A stretch of 27,050 bases of DNA from a virus: the IMG/VR virus record IMGVR_UViG_3300042937_000164, positions 1 through 27,050 of that record; one strand, given 5' to 3'. A model generated the notes under the pieces. That model saw only the letters and a program-made list of their open reading frames with translations, ran no database searches and was not told the origin of the DNA. The translations under genes and the position numbers were made by a program. Below are positions 8,646 through 17,770 of this stretch, in pieces. The first letter of the stretch is position 1; every line of letters starts with the position of its first letter.

Positions 8646-9254
8646 ATGGCATTAGCTAATTACACCGATTTAAAATCAACGATTGCAAGCTACTTAGCGC
8701 GTAGTGATTTAACATCAATCATCCCAAACTTTATCCAATTAGCAGAAATTCGCTTACGCAGAGATATTCGCATTAGCGAAATGCTAACAAACACCGCATT
8801 AACACCATCGTCAGGCGTAGTTACATTGCCTACTGACTTTTTAGAGATGCGCTCGGTTTACTTTAATTCTAATCCGCTAACAACATTAGAATATCAAACA
8901 CCTGATTTATTTTCACGCAACGGCTGGAATAGCACATCTGGCACGTCAGTTTACTTTACCATCATCGGTAATGAATTGCATTTCTCACCAGACCCTGATA
9001 GCACAGATACAGTGCAAATCCTTTACTATGCTAAACCTGCATATCTATCTGACACAAACTTAACTAACGCATGGACTGATAACTGCATGGATGCAATACT
9101 TTATGCGTCACTAGGTGAAGCAGAGCCATATTTAATTAACGATGGCAGAATTGCAACATGGGCATCATTATATGATCGTGCAGTTGGTGCAATTACATTA
9201 AGCAACAATGGTAAGAAATACCCTAATATTCAACTAGCTGTAACAGCGAGGTAA
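8646..9254 (+). CDS. Head-tail adaptor protein (SU10-like)
   Basis: This encodes 202 residues. The N terminus (ALANYTDLKSTIASYLARSD, then IIPNFIQLAEIRLRRDIRI) and the middle (LPTDFLEMRSVYF, YYAKPAYLSD, ILYASLGEAEPYL) match the phage adaptor family found with DUF5309 capsids. The protein forms a ring of mostly helical subunits below the portal and links it to the tail nozzle. TATAGGACTTGCTATG provides a usable ribosome binding site. It stands directly upstream of the tail fibre and nozzle genes, as expected. Confidence 0.8.
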   Translation: MALANYTDLKSTIASYLARSDLTSIIPNFIQLAEIRLRRDIRISEMLTNTALTPSSGVVTLPTDFLEMRSVYFNSNPLTTLEYQTPDLFSRNGWNSTSGTSVYFTIIGNELHFSPDPDSTDTVQILYYAKPAYLSDTNLTNAWTDNCMDAILYASLGEAEPYLINDGRIATWASLYDRAVGAITLSNNGKKYPNIQLAVTAR

Positions 9255-9256
9255 GT

Positions 9257-10210
9257 ATGGCAAAAAATAAGATAAGTGAATGGTCATCAACGGCAGCAAA
9301 CAATACTGATATTGCTGGCATAGATATTGCCGAAGGCTGTGCGCCTAGTGGAATTAATAATGCTATCCGTGAATTGATGGCACAAGTTAAAGACCAGCAA
9401 ACAGGCACAGATGCAGATAACTTTACCGTAGGTGGTAACTTATATGTTACTGGTACAACTACTGCTACTGGTGCTATTGCCGCAAATGGTGGTGTTACTG
9501 GTAACTTAACAGGCAATGTAACGGGTAACGTTACAGGCAATGTTACAGGCAACGTCACTGGAAGTGCAGGAAGTGCCACAACAGCCACAACGGCAACTAA
9601 AGCAACAAACATTGCAGGTGGTGGCGCTGGTCAAGTTCCTTACAATAGTGGTGCTGATACTACAGCATTTTTGGCGGCAGGAACTAGCGGACAATTTTTA
9701 AAATCAAATGGCACTAGCGCACCTTCTTGGGGTGACGTTTACCCATTAACATCTGACACTGCACAGGCATCAACATCTGGCACTAGCATTGATTTTACAG
9801 GTATTCCAAGTTGGGCTAAAAGAATTACAGTTTTATTTAATGGTGTTAGTACAAATGGAAGTTCTAATCCATTAATCCAATTAGGTGATAGTGGCGGTAT
9901 TGAAACAACTGGTTATTTAGGTTCAGGAAGTAATCTATCAAGCACTATACAATCTACAAGTTATACAACAGGTTTTGGATTGCGTTTAGCTGATGGTGCT
10001 GGTGACGCAACTCATGGTGCAATGAGGCTACATAACATTAGCGGTAATGTATGGGTAGCAGATGGAGTTTTTGCAAGAAGCGATGCTTCAACTACTGGAA
10101 CGGTTGCAGGTACAAAAACTTTGTCAGATACGTTAACACAGGTTCGCATTACGACAGTAAGTGGCACAGGCACTTTTGATGCTGGCTCAATTAATATAAT
10201 GTACGAGTAA
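9257..10210 (+). CDS. Short-tail fibre protein
   Basis: This encodes 317 residues. The N-terminal 50 residues (ISEWSSTAANNTDIAGIDIA, then EGCAPSGINNAIRELMAQVKD) are a conserved virion anchor of podovirus tail fibres. A collagen-like or beta-helical stalk with five GNxTG units (about residues 82-101) and a T/A-rich spacer follow, then QVPYNSGADTTAFLAAG and a beta-rich C-terminal domain of about 150 residues that probably contacts the host or stabilises the trimer. It starts 2 bases after the adaptor stop. Which of the several fibre-like proteins binds the receptor cannot be told from sequence. Confidence 0.8.
   Translation: MAKNKISEWSSTAANNTDIAGIDIAEGCAPSGINNAIRELMAQVKDQQTGTDADNFTVGGNLYVTGTTTATGAIAANGGVTGNLTGNVTGNVTGNVTGNVTGSAGSATTATTATKATNIAGGGAGQVPYNSGADTTAFLAAGTSGQFLKSNGTSAPSWGDVYPLTSDTAQASTSGTSIDFTGIPSWAKRITVLFNGVSTNGSSNPLIQLGDSGGIETTGYLGSGSNLSSTIQSTSYTTGFGLRLADGAGDATHGAMRLHNISGNVWVADGVFARSDASTTGTVAGTKTLSDTLTQVRITTVSGTGTFDAGSINIMYE
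9500..9559 (+). repeat. Five 12-bp tandem repeats encoding GN(L/V)T
   Basis: Five in-frame 12-base units GGY-AAY-xTx-ACx lie in tandem inside the tail-fibre gene and encode GNLT followed by four GNVT. Codons vary between units, which reduces slippage. They form part of the fibre stalk. Confidence 0.85.
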
Positions 10211-10213
10211 ACT

Positions 10214-11641
10214 ATGCCTACACAACGCATAACATTTACAGAGTGGACACCAGACCAGCCAGGTATTGCTGAAAACTTATCTATTGCCAAAAATGTAGTT
10301 CCTGCTGCATTAGGCTATATCCCATTTCCAACAGCAGTGGATTATTCTGCGGCTGCAAGTGAAAACTTAAACAATGTGTTTGCTGGTAGATTTAGTTCTA
10401 CTACAACATTATTTGCTGGCGGTGCTACTAAGCTATTTAAGTTTGATTCTACTGATTTAAGCATGGATAACGTGTCTAAATCTGGCAACTATACCAACAT
10501 TACTAAATGGCAATTTGTCCAGTTTGGTAATACAGTAATTGCAGCCAATAACGTTAATAAACTTCAATATTGGACATTAGGTTCAAGTTCATTGTTTGCA
10601 GATATTACGCAAGCACCAATAGCTAAATATGTGACTATTGTGCGTGACTTTGTGGTGGCTGCAAGTTTAGATGCTGGCTCAAATCCAAACAAGGTACAGT
10701 GGTCAGATATTAACGATGAAACGGATTGGACTTCTGGCGCAACAAGTCAATCAGACTTCCAGATACTTGCTGATGGCGGAAACATTACAGGCATTACAGG
10801 TGGCGAGTTTGGTTTAGTGTTAATGGAACGTGCCATAGTGCGGATGACTTACATCGGTAGTCCGTTTTTCTTTCAGTTTGATACAATCTCAAAAAGTCTT
10901 GGCTGTGTAGAAGGTAATTCAGTTACTAAATACGGCAATGTTACTTATTTCTTAGGTGACGATGGTTTCTACTCATGCGATGGTACAAACATTGTGCCTA
11001 TTGGCAATGAGAAAATAGATCGCTGGTTTCTTGCTAATTCTAACCCATCAAAACTAGATACAATGTCAGCTACGGTTGATCCTATACGCAAAATTGTGGT
11101 ATGGAACTTCTTGGATAACTTTGGTCAGCGTCAATTACTTATTTATAATTGGCAAGTGCAAAAATGGTCATACGCTAACACTGATACAAACTATGTTGCT
11201 TATGCAGCTACGGCAGGTTTAACGCTTGAAGCATTAGATTTATATGGCACTATTGATAGTTTAACAACATCATTAGATGACGCATTATGGGCAGGTGGTA
11301 AGTTACTATTTGCGGGTGCAAGGGCAGATAAGATTATTACATTTACAGGCGCAAACTCTACCGCAAATATATCAACAGGCGATATAGGAAGCGAAAGCAC
11401 ATCAATCATTACATTAGCTAGACCAGTGATTGATAACGGCTCAGCGAACGTTGCAGTTGCATCTCGCACACTATTAAATCAAGTGCCTACTTACGGTGAC
11501 TATGTATCAGCAGATAGCGAAAATAGAGTGTCATTGCGTAGTGGTGGCAAGTATCATCGCTTATCAATAGTGCCTACCGGTACACAATGGTCAAATGCTA
11601 TTGGTATTGATATTGAGATTACAGGACAAGGTACACGATGA
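10214..11641 (+). CDS. Tail nozzle / DNA-stabilisation protein
   Basis: This encodes 475 residues of mostly beta structure. The opening (TFTEWTPDQPGIAENLSIAK, then NVVPAALGYIPFPTAV) and the repeated blade-like segments (LFAGGATKLFKFD, VQFGNTVIAANNVNKLQYW, ERAIVRMTYIGSPFFFQFDT, VTYFLGDDGFYSCDGTNIVPIGNEKIDRWF) match the beta-propeller phage nozzle/stabilisation proteins related to P22 gp10 and the SU10 nozzle. It seals the portal-adaptor channel and carries the fibres. It overlaps the next gene by 4 bases (ATGA). Confidence 0.8.
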   Translation: MPTQRITFTEWTPDQPGIAENLSIAKNVVPAALGYIPFPTAVDYSAAASENLNNVFAGRFSSTTTLFAGGATKLFKFDSTDLSMDNVSKSGNYTNITKWQFVQFGNTVIAANNVNKLQYWTLGSSSLFADITQAPIAKYVTIVRDFVVAASLDAGSNPNKVQWSDINDETDWTSGATSQSDFQILADGGNITGITGGEFGLVLMERAIVRMTYIGSPFFFQFDTISKSLGCVEGNSVTKYGNVTYFLGDDGFYSCDGTNIVPIGNEKIDRWFLANSNPSKLDTMSATVDPIRKIVVWNFLDNFGQRQLLIYNWQVQKWSYANTDTNYVAYAATAGLTLEALDLYGTIDSLTTSLDDALWAGGKLLFAGARADKIITFTGANSTANISTGDIGSESTSIITLARPVIDNGSANVAVASRTLLNQVPTYGDYVSADSENRVSLRSGGKYHRLSIVPTGTQWSNAIGIDIEITGQGTR

Positions 11642-12444
11642 CCGTAGTCAATCAACAATACAGAAAACTAAATCAATCAGGTTCTACGCCTCGTGAAATA
11701 TCAGAAGTAGTAAATAACTTAATTGATGGAAAATCAAACAATGTTGGCACTATAACTTTAAATACTGGTTGGGCTACAACTACAACAATTTATAATGAGC
11801 GCATTGGTTACAGTTCGATTATATTATTAGCGCCTAGTAGTGATGCCGCAGAAGTTGATGCCGCACCTTATGGATGCTTTACTAACAATACAGACCAAAC
11901 AGCACCAAGCGTAGGATCAACCGCAGTTGTAATTTACGATACTACAGAAGAATCTAGCGGTGTTTATCGTGATACTGTTAATACATCACGCATCTATGTA
12001 AGAAACGCTGGCATTTATAACGTGCAGTTTTCTGTGCAATTAGTTAATAAAGACAATGCACCACAATACGCAGATATTTGGTTTAGATTAAATAACACTG
12101 ATGTTGATAGAAGTGCAAGCAGGTTTGATATTCCAGCGCGTAAAAGTGCAACAGAATGGGGTCATGTTGTTGGCACTGTTAATACATTTATTGAAATGGC
12201 AGCAGGTCAATATGTAGAAATTGCAGGTACTACATCAAGCACATTAATCGGATTAGAAAGTTATCCTGCTGATGGTGCTATACCTCAACCAGCTATTCCT
12301 GCTGCTATTGTAACTGTTCAATACATTGCGCCATTTAGTTTAGACAATGTTTATATTAGCGCACAGCAAAAAGGTCAAGCAACATTGTCACACTTTGCTA
12401 ATGATACTGCTGATAAAACTTATAAATACTTGGTGGTAGGATGA
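11638..12444 (+). CDS. Virion protein with a jelly-roll-like domain
   Basis: This encodes 268 residues. The N terminus carries a phage-type helix (NQQYRKLNQSGSTPREISEVVNNLIDGK, residues 5-32). The segment NTSRIYVRNAGIYNVQFSVQ to FIEMAAGQYVEIAGTT resembles the C1q/TNF-like jelly roll seen in phage fibre and decoration proteins, and the protein ends in KYLVVG. It overlaps both neighbours by 4 bases. A role in the tail or as capsid decoration is inferred from the fold and position. Confidence 0.65.
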   Translation: MTVVNQQYRKLNQSGSTPREISEVVNNLIDGKSNNVGTITLNTGWATTTTIYNERIGYSSIILLAPSSDAAEVDAAPYGCFTNNTDQTAPSVGSTAVVIYDTTEESSGVYRDTVNTSRIYVRNAGIYNVQFSVQLVNKDNAPQYADIWFRLNNTDVDRSASRFDIPARKSATEWGHVVGTVNTFIEMAAGQYVEIAGTTSSTLIGLESYPADGAIPQPAIPAAIVTVQYIAPFSLDNVYISAQQKGQATLSHFANDTADKTYKYLVVG

Positions 12445-12851
12445 TTATTACTGCTGTATTGCCAGAAGATATTGAGAACGTTTGGCACTTAATACATGAT
12501 TACATGATAGGTGCAGCAAAATACACTCATGGCAGATATAAAGTACAAGATATTAAAGAACAGTTACTACGCAATCCTAGACAGCAATTATGGCTTGCCT
12601 ATGATGAAAAAGTATATGGTGCGGTTATTACAGAAGTTTTGACTTATCCACAGATGAAAACACTTATCATGCACTTTACAGGTGGTGTAGAATTACCAAA
12701 GTGGAAAGATGAGATGTTGTCAGTTTTGCGTAGATTTGCTAAAGACCAACAGTGTAAAGTCATTGAGTCATACGGCAGGACAGGATGGAAAAAAGTATTT
12801 AAAAACGATGGATTTAATTCCAAATTCATGTTTTACGAATTGCCAATTTAA
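12441..12851 (+). CDS. GNAT-like acetyltransferase family phage protein
   Basis: This encodes 136 residues: an N-terminal alpha-beta unit (LPEDIENVWHLIHDYMIGAAKYTHGRYKVQDIKEQLL), WLAYDEKVYGAVITEVLTYP, then a helix and IESYGRTGWKKVFKNDGF near the end. This order fits the small phage GNAT-fold proteins placed before the internal virion genes, as in T7-like gp13 relatives. The R/Q-x-x-G-x-G/A acetyl-CoA loop is not well kept, so the enzyme may be inactive and act structurally. Confidence 0.65.
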   Translation: MIITAVLPEDIENVWHLIHDYMIGAAKYTHGRYKVQDIKEQLLRNPRQQLWLAYDEKVYGAVITEVLTYPQMKTLIMHFTGGVELPKWKDEMLSVLRRFAKDQQCKVIESYGRTGWKKVFKNDGFNSKFMFYELPI

Positions 12852-12858
12852 TTTTTAA

Positions 12859-12870
12859 CGCTGTGAAGCG
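12859..12870 (+). promoter_or_regulatory. GNRA-capped stem-loop before an internal virion gene
   Basis: CGCT-GTGA-AGCG is a 4-bp stem with a GTGA loop. It lies in the 33-base gap between the GNAT-like gene and the next start, just upstream of the GAAAGG ribosome binding site at 12873-12878. The loop sequence is the same as in the scaffold-leader hairpin at 2946-2957. Confidence 0.35.
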
Positions 12871-12884
12871 CTGAAAGGTCACAA

Positions 12885-13985
12885 ATGATTACATTACACA
12901 AGTGGGTTGAAAGTTTAACAGATACATTTACTTTATACGGTGGCGGCAAAGGTGGTGGCGGTGAATCTACCACACAGCAAGGTATTGACCCAATGCTTAA
13001 GCCTTACGTTAAGTACGGATTGAATGAAGCACAGAATTTATATCAATCTGCTACGCCTAATTACTATCCAGGCCAAACTTATATTGCACCATCTCAAGCT
13101 ACGCAAACAGCACTTCAAGCGCAACAAAATCGCGCATTACAAGGCAATCCATTGTTACCCGCAGCGCAGCAACAACAACAAAATGTGATTAGCGGTCAAT
13201 ACTTGCAAAACAATCCGTACTTTAACCAAGCATTACAAGGTGCAGGTCAAGCGGCTACTAATCAATACTTTGACGCAATCAATCAAGCGCAATCAGGCGC
13301 ATCGCAAGCAGGTCGTTACGGTTCAGGCGCACAAGAAAACTTGTTTAATCGTGCAGGTAGCACTTTGGCAAGTACATTGGCAAATAAAGCTGGCGAGTTG
13401 GCTTATTCTAATTATGGGGCAGAACGTGGTCGTCAAGAAGCTGCGGCAATGGGCGCACCTCAATTAGCTATGGCTGATTACACTGACATTCAACAACTTG
13501 GCAATGTTGGTCAGCAAATGGAAGGCTACCAAGAAGCGGCATTACAATCTGACATTGATCGCTACAACTACGGTCAAAACCTACCGCAAAATAAACTTAA
13601 TCAATTTTTATCACAAGTTTATGGCGCACCTATGGGAACAACATCAACCACCACACAATCTGGTGGCAAGATTGTATGTACAGCAATGAATCATGTTTAT
13701 GGCTTCGGTTCATTCCGCAATAAGATTTGGTTGGCACAATCAGCTAATCTTGACCCTGCTTACGAAAAAGGTTATCACGCTGTATTCCTGCCTATAATCA
13801 TGTTTGCATACCTGAATAACAATCCGCTACGAACTCTCGTTAGGAACGCACTAGAGCACGTTGCAAGGCATCGTACAGCAGATATTTGGAAGCAAAAACG
13901 TGGCAAAAGAGATACATTAGGCATGATTTATCGTGCAATTATTGAGCCTATTTGTTTTGTTGTTGGCAAAGTGAAAGGGGCTTAA
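12885..13985 (+). CDS. Probable internal virion / DNA ejection protein
   Basis: This encodes 366 residues. Residues 18-33 are Gly-rich. Residues 35-240 are Q/A/N-rich and helical, with NPYFNQALQGAGQAATNQYF, AGRYGSGAQENLF and QQMEGYQEAALQSDIDRYNY. The C-terminal 105 residues differ: cysteines, hydrophobic stretches and many basic residues (KIVCTAMNHVYGFGSFRNKI, RHRTADIWKQKRGKRDT). Both parts recur in podovirus genomes among ejection proteins, sometimes as separate proteins. The fusion may join a capsid-internal coiled domain to a membrane- or DNA-binding tail. Function is inferred from composition and context. Confidence 0.6.
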   Translation: MITLHKWVESLTDTFTLYGGGKGGGGESTTQQGIDPMLKPYVKYGLNEAQNLYQSATPNYYPGQTYIAPSQATQTALQAQQNRALQGNPLLPAAQQQQQNVISGQYLQNNPYFNQALQGAGQAATNQYFDAINQAQSGASQAGRYGSGAQENLFNRAGSTLASTLANKAGELAYSNYGAERGRQEAAAMGAPQLAMADYTDIQQLGNVGQQMEGYQEAALQSDIDRYNYGQNLPQNKLNQFLSQVYGAPMGTTSTTTQSGGKIVCTAMNHVYGFGSFRNKIWLAQSANLDPAYEKGYHAVFLPIIMFAYLNNNPLRTLVRNALEHVARHRTADIWKQKRGKRDTLGMIYRAIIEPICFVVGKVKGA

Positions 13986-13986
13986 T

Positions 13987-14565
13987 ATGGCTTGGTGGAT
14001 GCCCGTGTTGGCGGCTTTAGGTGTAAATGCTGGTAAGAACATTCTTACTGGTCAAGACCCATTAAAAAATGCAGCTCAAGCTGGATTAGTTGGTGGACTT
14101 ACTGGTGGATTATTAAACAATACAATATCTGGCGCAGAAGTTTCTGGTGTAGGCGGTAGCACTAACGGTGTTGCTGGTGTAGGCACTGCGCCAAGTGCGG
14201 CAGGTGGTGGAATTTCTAGTTCAGCTATTGTGCCTGGAAGTCTTGAATCAGAAGGTTTGTTGCAATTTAATCAAGCTACAGGTACTTATTTAAACCCATC
14301 GCAATATGTCGGTGAATCTATAGGTGTGCCGACATTTACTGGCGGTAAAGGCTTACTATCAAATGCGGCAGATGAAGCAGGTTCAATGCTTGGTAATTTA
14401 ACACCTGAAAATTTATCTGGCGTTCAGTCATTACTAGGTGAACAACAAGATACAGGTCAATATAGACAAATGGCTGGCACAGGTGGCGGTGTTTCACGAG
14501 GTAGCGGTCAAGGTTTGGCGGTACAAATGCCACAAGCAAAAGTGTTTAAGCGTAGAAAGGCTTAA
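13987..14565 (+). CDS. Probable internal virion protein (Gly-rich)
   Basis: This encodes 192 residues and starts 1 base after the upstream stop. The N terminus (WWMPVLAALGVNAGKNILTG) and the glycine-zipper-like stretch AGLVGGLTGGLL (residues 32-43) are membrane-compatible, as in ejected podovirus proteins. The middle is low-complexity G/S/V. The C terminus is basic (KVFKRRKA). I recognise no enzyme motif. Its position in a run of four such genes suggests DNA ejection. Confidence 0.55.
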   Translation: MAWWMPVLAALGVNAGKNILTGQDPLKNAAQAGLVGGLTGGLLNNTISGAEVSGVGGSTNGVAGVGTAPSAAGGGISSSAIVPGSLESEGLLQFNQATGTYLNPSQYVGESIGVPTFTGGKGLLSNAADEAGSMLGNLTPENLSGVQSLLGEQQDTGQYRQMAGTGGGVSRGSGQGLAVQMPQAKVFKRRKA

Positions 14566-14567
14566 TT

Positions 14568-15779
14568 ATGGCAATATTAGATAACTTATTTGGCGCACCA
14601 CCTGAATATTTAACAGGATTACTTGGCGCAGATGCAACCGATAAACTACGCAAGCAAGCTATGACAACAGGCTTAGTGAATAGTGCTATTGCGCTTATTG
14701 CACAGCCTAGAAACCAACGTTATGGTTCAGCATTACCTTACATTGGCAAAGCACTTATGGCAGGTCAGCAAGCAGGTCAAAATGTGTATGGAAACGCATT
14801 GCAAGGCTTAGAAACACAGCAAAAACTAGCTGAGTATAAACGTCAGCAAGAACAACGTGCAGCTCAGCAAGAATATTTAAAAACATTGCCTGAAAATATC
14901 AGAGGTGCAGCAATGGCATTTCCTGAACTTGGTGGCGAATATGCTAAATCACTTGTTAAACCTGCCGAACGTAAAACAGCAACAGTTGGAAATGTTGTAA
15001 TAGACACACAAACAGGGCAGCCAATTTATACTGCACCACAGGAAGTAAAACCAAGAGCAACACGAGAAGTTGATGCTGGAAATAAAGTATTAATTGTTGA
15101 TTCTGTGACTGGTGAAACTTTACGTGAAATTCCTAAAGGATTAGCGCCACAAGCACCACAACGCGCAAGTTATTCAACAGTAACAGGTGGTGATGGTCAA
15201 GTTTACCGTGTAAATAGCTTAACAGGTCAAGCAGAGCCTGTAAGCGTTTCAGGAACTGGTCAGCCATTAACTGGATCAACTGGCGGTGCAAAGGCAACAG
15301 AAGGTGAGCGTAAAGCAGCAACATTATTAAAGCGAATAACTAATTCATCTAAACAATTAGAAAATGTTACAAATGTTGCACCTAACGCACAAAAACCTGG
15401 ACTTATTACGTCTGGTTTAGAAGCATTGCCGTTTGGGCTTGGCAACATTCCAGCAAATGCGCTTAAAGGTGCTAACAGACAACGTGTTGAAGCAGCGCAA
15501 TTAGATATTTTAGATGCAGGATTAACTTTATCAACAGGCGCGGCTTATACAAAAGAGCAATTAGAAGGATTTAAAAAATCTTATTTCCCACAAATAAATG
15601 ATGATCCTAATACAATTTTAGATAAACAAAATAGATTAAATAGTCTTATTGAATCTGCTAAAATTGCAGCAGGTTCAGCATATAAAGAGCCAGCACAATT
15701 TACTGGTGAACAAGTTAATTTGTTACCTAAAAACGCACCAATGCCTAACACAGGCTTTAAAATTAGAAAGGTTCAGTAA
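14568..15779 (+). CDS. Probable internal virion protein with coiled coil
   Basis: This encodes 403 residues. After a short hydrophobic N-terminal domain, residues about 80-110 form a Q/E-rich coiled coil (GLETQQKLAEYKRQQEQRAA). A beta-type segment VGNVVIDTQTGQPIYTAPQE follows, similar to phage proteins that carry short beta repeats. The C-terminal half is helical (AAQLDILDAGLTLSTGAAYT, KEQLEGFKKSYFPQINDDPN). The KEQ-x-x-x-FxKxYFPxxxDxPxT pattern is frequent in phage ejection proteins. Its stop overlaps the next ATG by one base. Confidence 0.6.
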   Translation: MAILDNLFGAPPEYLTGLLGADATDKLRKQAMTTGLVNSAIALIAQPRNQRYGSALPYIGKALMAGQQAGQNVYGNALQGLETQQKLAEYKRQQEQRAAQQEYLKTLPENIRGAAMAFPELGGEYAKSLVKPAERKTATVGNVVIDTQTGQPIYTAPQEVKPRATREVDAGNKVLIVDSVTGETLREIPKGLAPQAPQRASYSTVTGGDGQVYRVNSLTGQAEPVSVSGTGQPLTGSTGGAKATEGERKAATLLKRITNSSKQLENVTNVAPNAQKPGLITSGLEALPFGLGNIPANALKGANRQRVEAAQLDILDAGLTLSTGAAYTKEQLEGFKKSYFPQINDDPNTILDKQNRLNSLIESAKIAAGSAYKEPAQFTGEQVNLLPKNAPMPNTGFKIRKVQ

Positions 15780-17758
15780 TGGCTAAATATGAAATTACAG
15801 CACCTGATGGTAGCGTTTACGAGGTAGAAGCACCTGATGCAGCAACAGAACAGGAAGTTTTATCTTACGCACAATCACAATTTAAAAAACCTGCGCCAGT
15901 ATTAAATCAAACACCAATTCCTAGCGTAACAGAAGGAATGTCCACAGGTGAACGCTTGCTTGCTGGTATAGGTCAAGGTATGACATCGCTAGGGCGTGGC
16001 GTTGGACAACGTTTAGGCATGGTTTCAGAGGAAGATGTGGCACGAGCTAGAGAATTAGATCGCCCATTGCTTGAAACTGGTGCAGGTTTAACTGGTAGCA
16101 TTATTGGCGGTGTTGCACCAGCATTACCTACCGCATTTATTCCTGGCGTTAATACCTACACAGGCGCAGCAGCATTAGGCGGTGTTATGGGCGCTTTACA
16201 GCCTACTGTTAAAGGTGAGTCACCTATTACAAATGCGGCAGTTGGCGCACCTGCTGGTATGCTAGGTCAATTTGCAGGTAATAAAATTGTGCAAGGTTTA
16301 AGCCCAATTGCATCAAAAGTAAAAAATATACTTACAAGACCAAGTGTACAAACAACAAATCTAAACATTAAAATTGATAACGCGTTAAGACCAACTGGAA
16401 TTAAATTTGGTGATTTAGCTGCGGAAGTGCAAAACACTATTAAAGCTGATGTTGATGAGGCATTAAAAATTAGTCCTGATTTATCTGGCGATAGTTTACG
16501 CAGATTGATTGATTATCGTGTTACTGGCACAACACCAAGAACGGCACAATTAACGCTTGATCCTGCTGCAATTACACAGCAAAAAAACTTAGCTAAACTT
16601 GGTGTAAATAGTAACGATATTAAAGCGCAACAATTAGCGCAAGTTGAAAATCAAAATAACCAAGTATTACTAAGTAAGCTAGATGATCTTGGTGCTGCTA
16701 ATTCTACTGGTGATTTATACGATGCTGGTAAAACTATATTTGATTCTATTGATAACTTTGCAACTACTGAAAAAACAAAGATTGGCAACTTATATAATCA
16801 AGCGCAAGGTGTTGGCGGTAGAACAGCAGAATATGATGCGGTTAAATTTGTTAATCAAGCTGGTAGTGAATTAGATAAAAATGTTAAGTCTGCATTTTTG
16901 CCTAACGAAATTAAAAATATATTGAATCAAATATCAAAAGGTGAATTGCCATTAAATGTGCAGACTGCTGAACAGTTAAAAACTATTCTTTCAACATCTC
17001 AACGGTCAGCTACTGACGGAAACGTGCGTCAGGCTTTAGGTTTAGTTCGTGATGCTTTAGAAAACACACCATTAAAGCCAAATCAAAGTTTAGGTGAGCA
17101 AGCATTAAAATCATTTAACGAAGCACGTAAAGCAAATTTTCAGTTTAAAAATTTAGAGAAAAAAACATCAATATTAAAAGATATTAATGCTGGTGTAGAG
17201 CCTGACAAATTATTTGAAAAGCACGTTATTAGGTCAAATATAAATGACTTTAAAAATATGCTTTCAATACTTGATCCTAATGCTAAAGCGCAATTAAAAA
17301 ATGATGTAGTTGCTTATATGAAAAATGCAGCAACAAATAGCCAGCCAAATGAAACTGCTAGATTAAGTAGCGATCAACTTAATAAATTTATTGCTAAAAA
17401 CAATCAAAAGTTAGCGCAAATATTTACTAAAGATGAATTGCAATTAATTAATTCAATTAAAAATGTGGCTAAATATGAATCAGTGCAACCAGTGGGAAGC
17501 GCTGTAAACAATTCAAACACTGCTGCTGGTGTATTAAGCATTTTAGATCGTGCATCTAAATCTTCTGTGTTATCTAAAATACCTTTTGGCGAGTCTGCAA
17601 TAGGTCAGCCATTGCGTGAAATAAACTTATCAATACAATCTGGCAGGGCATTAAATGTGCCGCGTGGCATTGTTACGGATGTTGCTCAAAGACCTTTGAG
17701 AACTTTATTGTCACCAATAACAGGTTTATTAAGTTCTGAAATGGCAACTAATCAATAA
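15779..17758 (+). CDS. Large internal virion / ejection protein
   Basis: This encodes 659 residues. The N-terminal 35 residues (YEITAPDGSVYEVEAPDAAT, then EQEVLSYAQSQF) are a small module common at the start of podovirus internal proteins. Residues 105-170 are rich in Gly/Ala with hydrophobic stretches (GAGLTGSIIGGVAPALPTAF) and could insert in membrane. The rest is long and helical with many K/N/Q. No lysozyme or transglycosylase motif is visible. Codon choice is AT-rich. It is the last of four consecutive ejection-type genes. Confidence 0.65.
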   Translation: MAKYEITAPDGSVYEVEAPDAATEQEVLSYAQSQFKKPAPVLNQTPIPSVTEGMSTGERLLAGIGQGMTSLGRGVGQRLGMVSEEDVARARELDRPLLETGAGLTGSIIGGVAPALPTAFIPGVNTYTGAAALGGVMGALQPTVKGESPITNAAVGAPAGMLGQFAGNKIVQGLSPIASKVKNILTRPSVQTTNLNIKIDNALRPTGIKFGDLAAEVQNTIKADVDEALKISPDLSGDSLRRLIDYRVTGTTPRTAQLTLDPAAITQQKNLAKLGVNSNDIKAQQLAQVENQNNQVLLSKLDDLGAANSTGDLYDAGKTIFDSIDNFATTEKTKIGNLYNQAQGVGGRTAEYDAVKFVNQAGSELDKNVKSAFLPNEIKNILNQISKGELPLNVQTAEQLKTILSTSQRSATDGNVRQALGLVRDALENTPLKPNQSLGEQALKSFNEARKANFQFKNLEKKTSILKDINAGVEPDKLFEKHVIRSNINDFKNMLSILDPNAKAQLKNDVVAYMKNAATNSQPNETARLSSDQLNKFIAKNNQKLAQIFTKDELQLINSIKNVAKYESVQPVGSAVNNSNTAAGVLSILDRASKSSVLSKIPFGESAIGQPLREINLSIQSGRALNVPRGIVTDVAQRPLRTLLSPITGLLSSEMATNQ

Positions 17759-17770
17759 GAAAGCACTAAC

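Noticed and set aside
9223-9694. Minus-strand open frames with repetitive Val/Pro/Leu or Cys-rich products in the tail-fibre gene
   Set aside because: They are the reverse reading of the GNVT repeat DNA and adjacent coding sequence, so the composition is an artefact.
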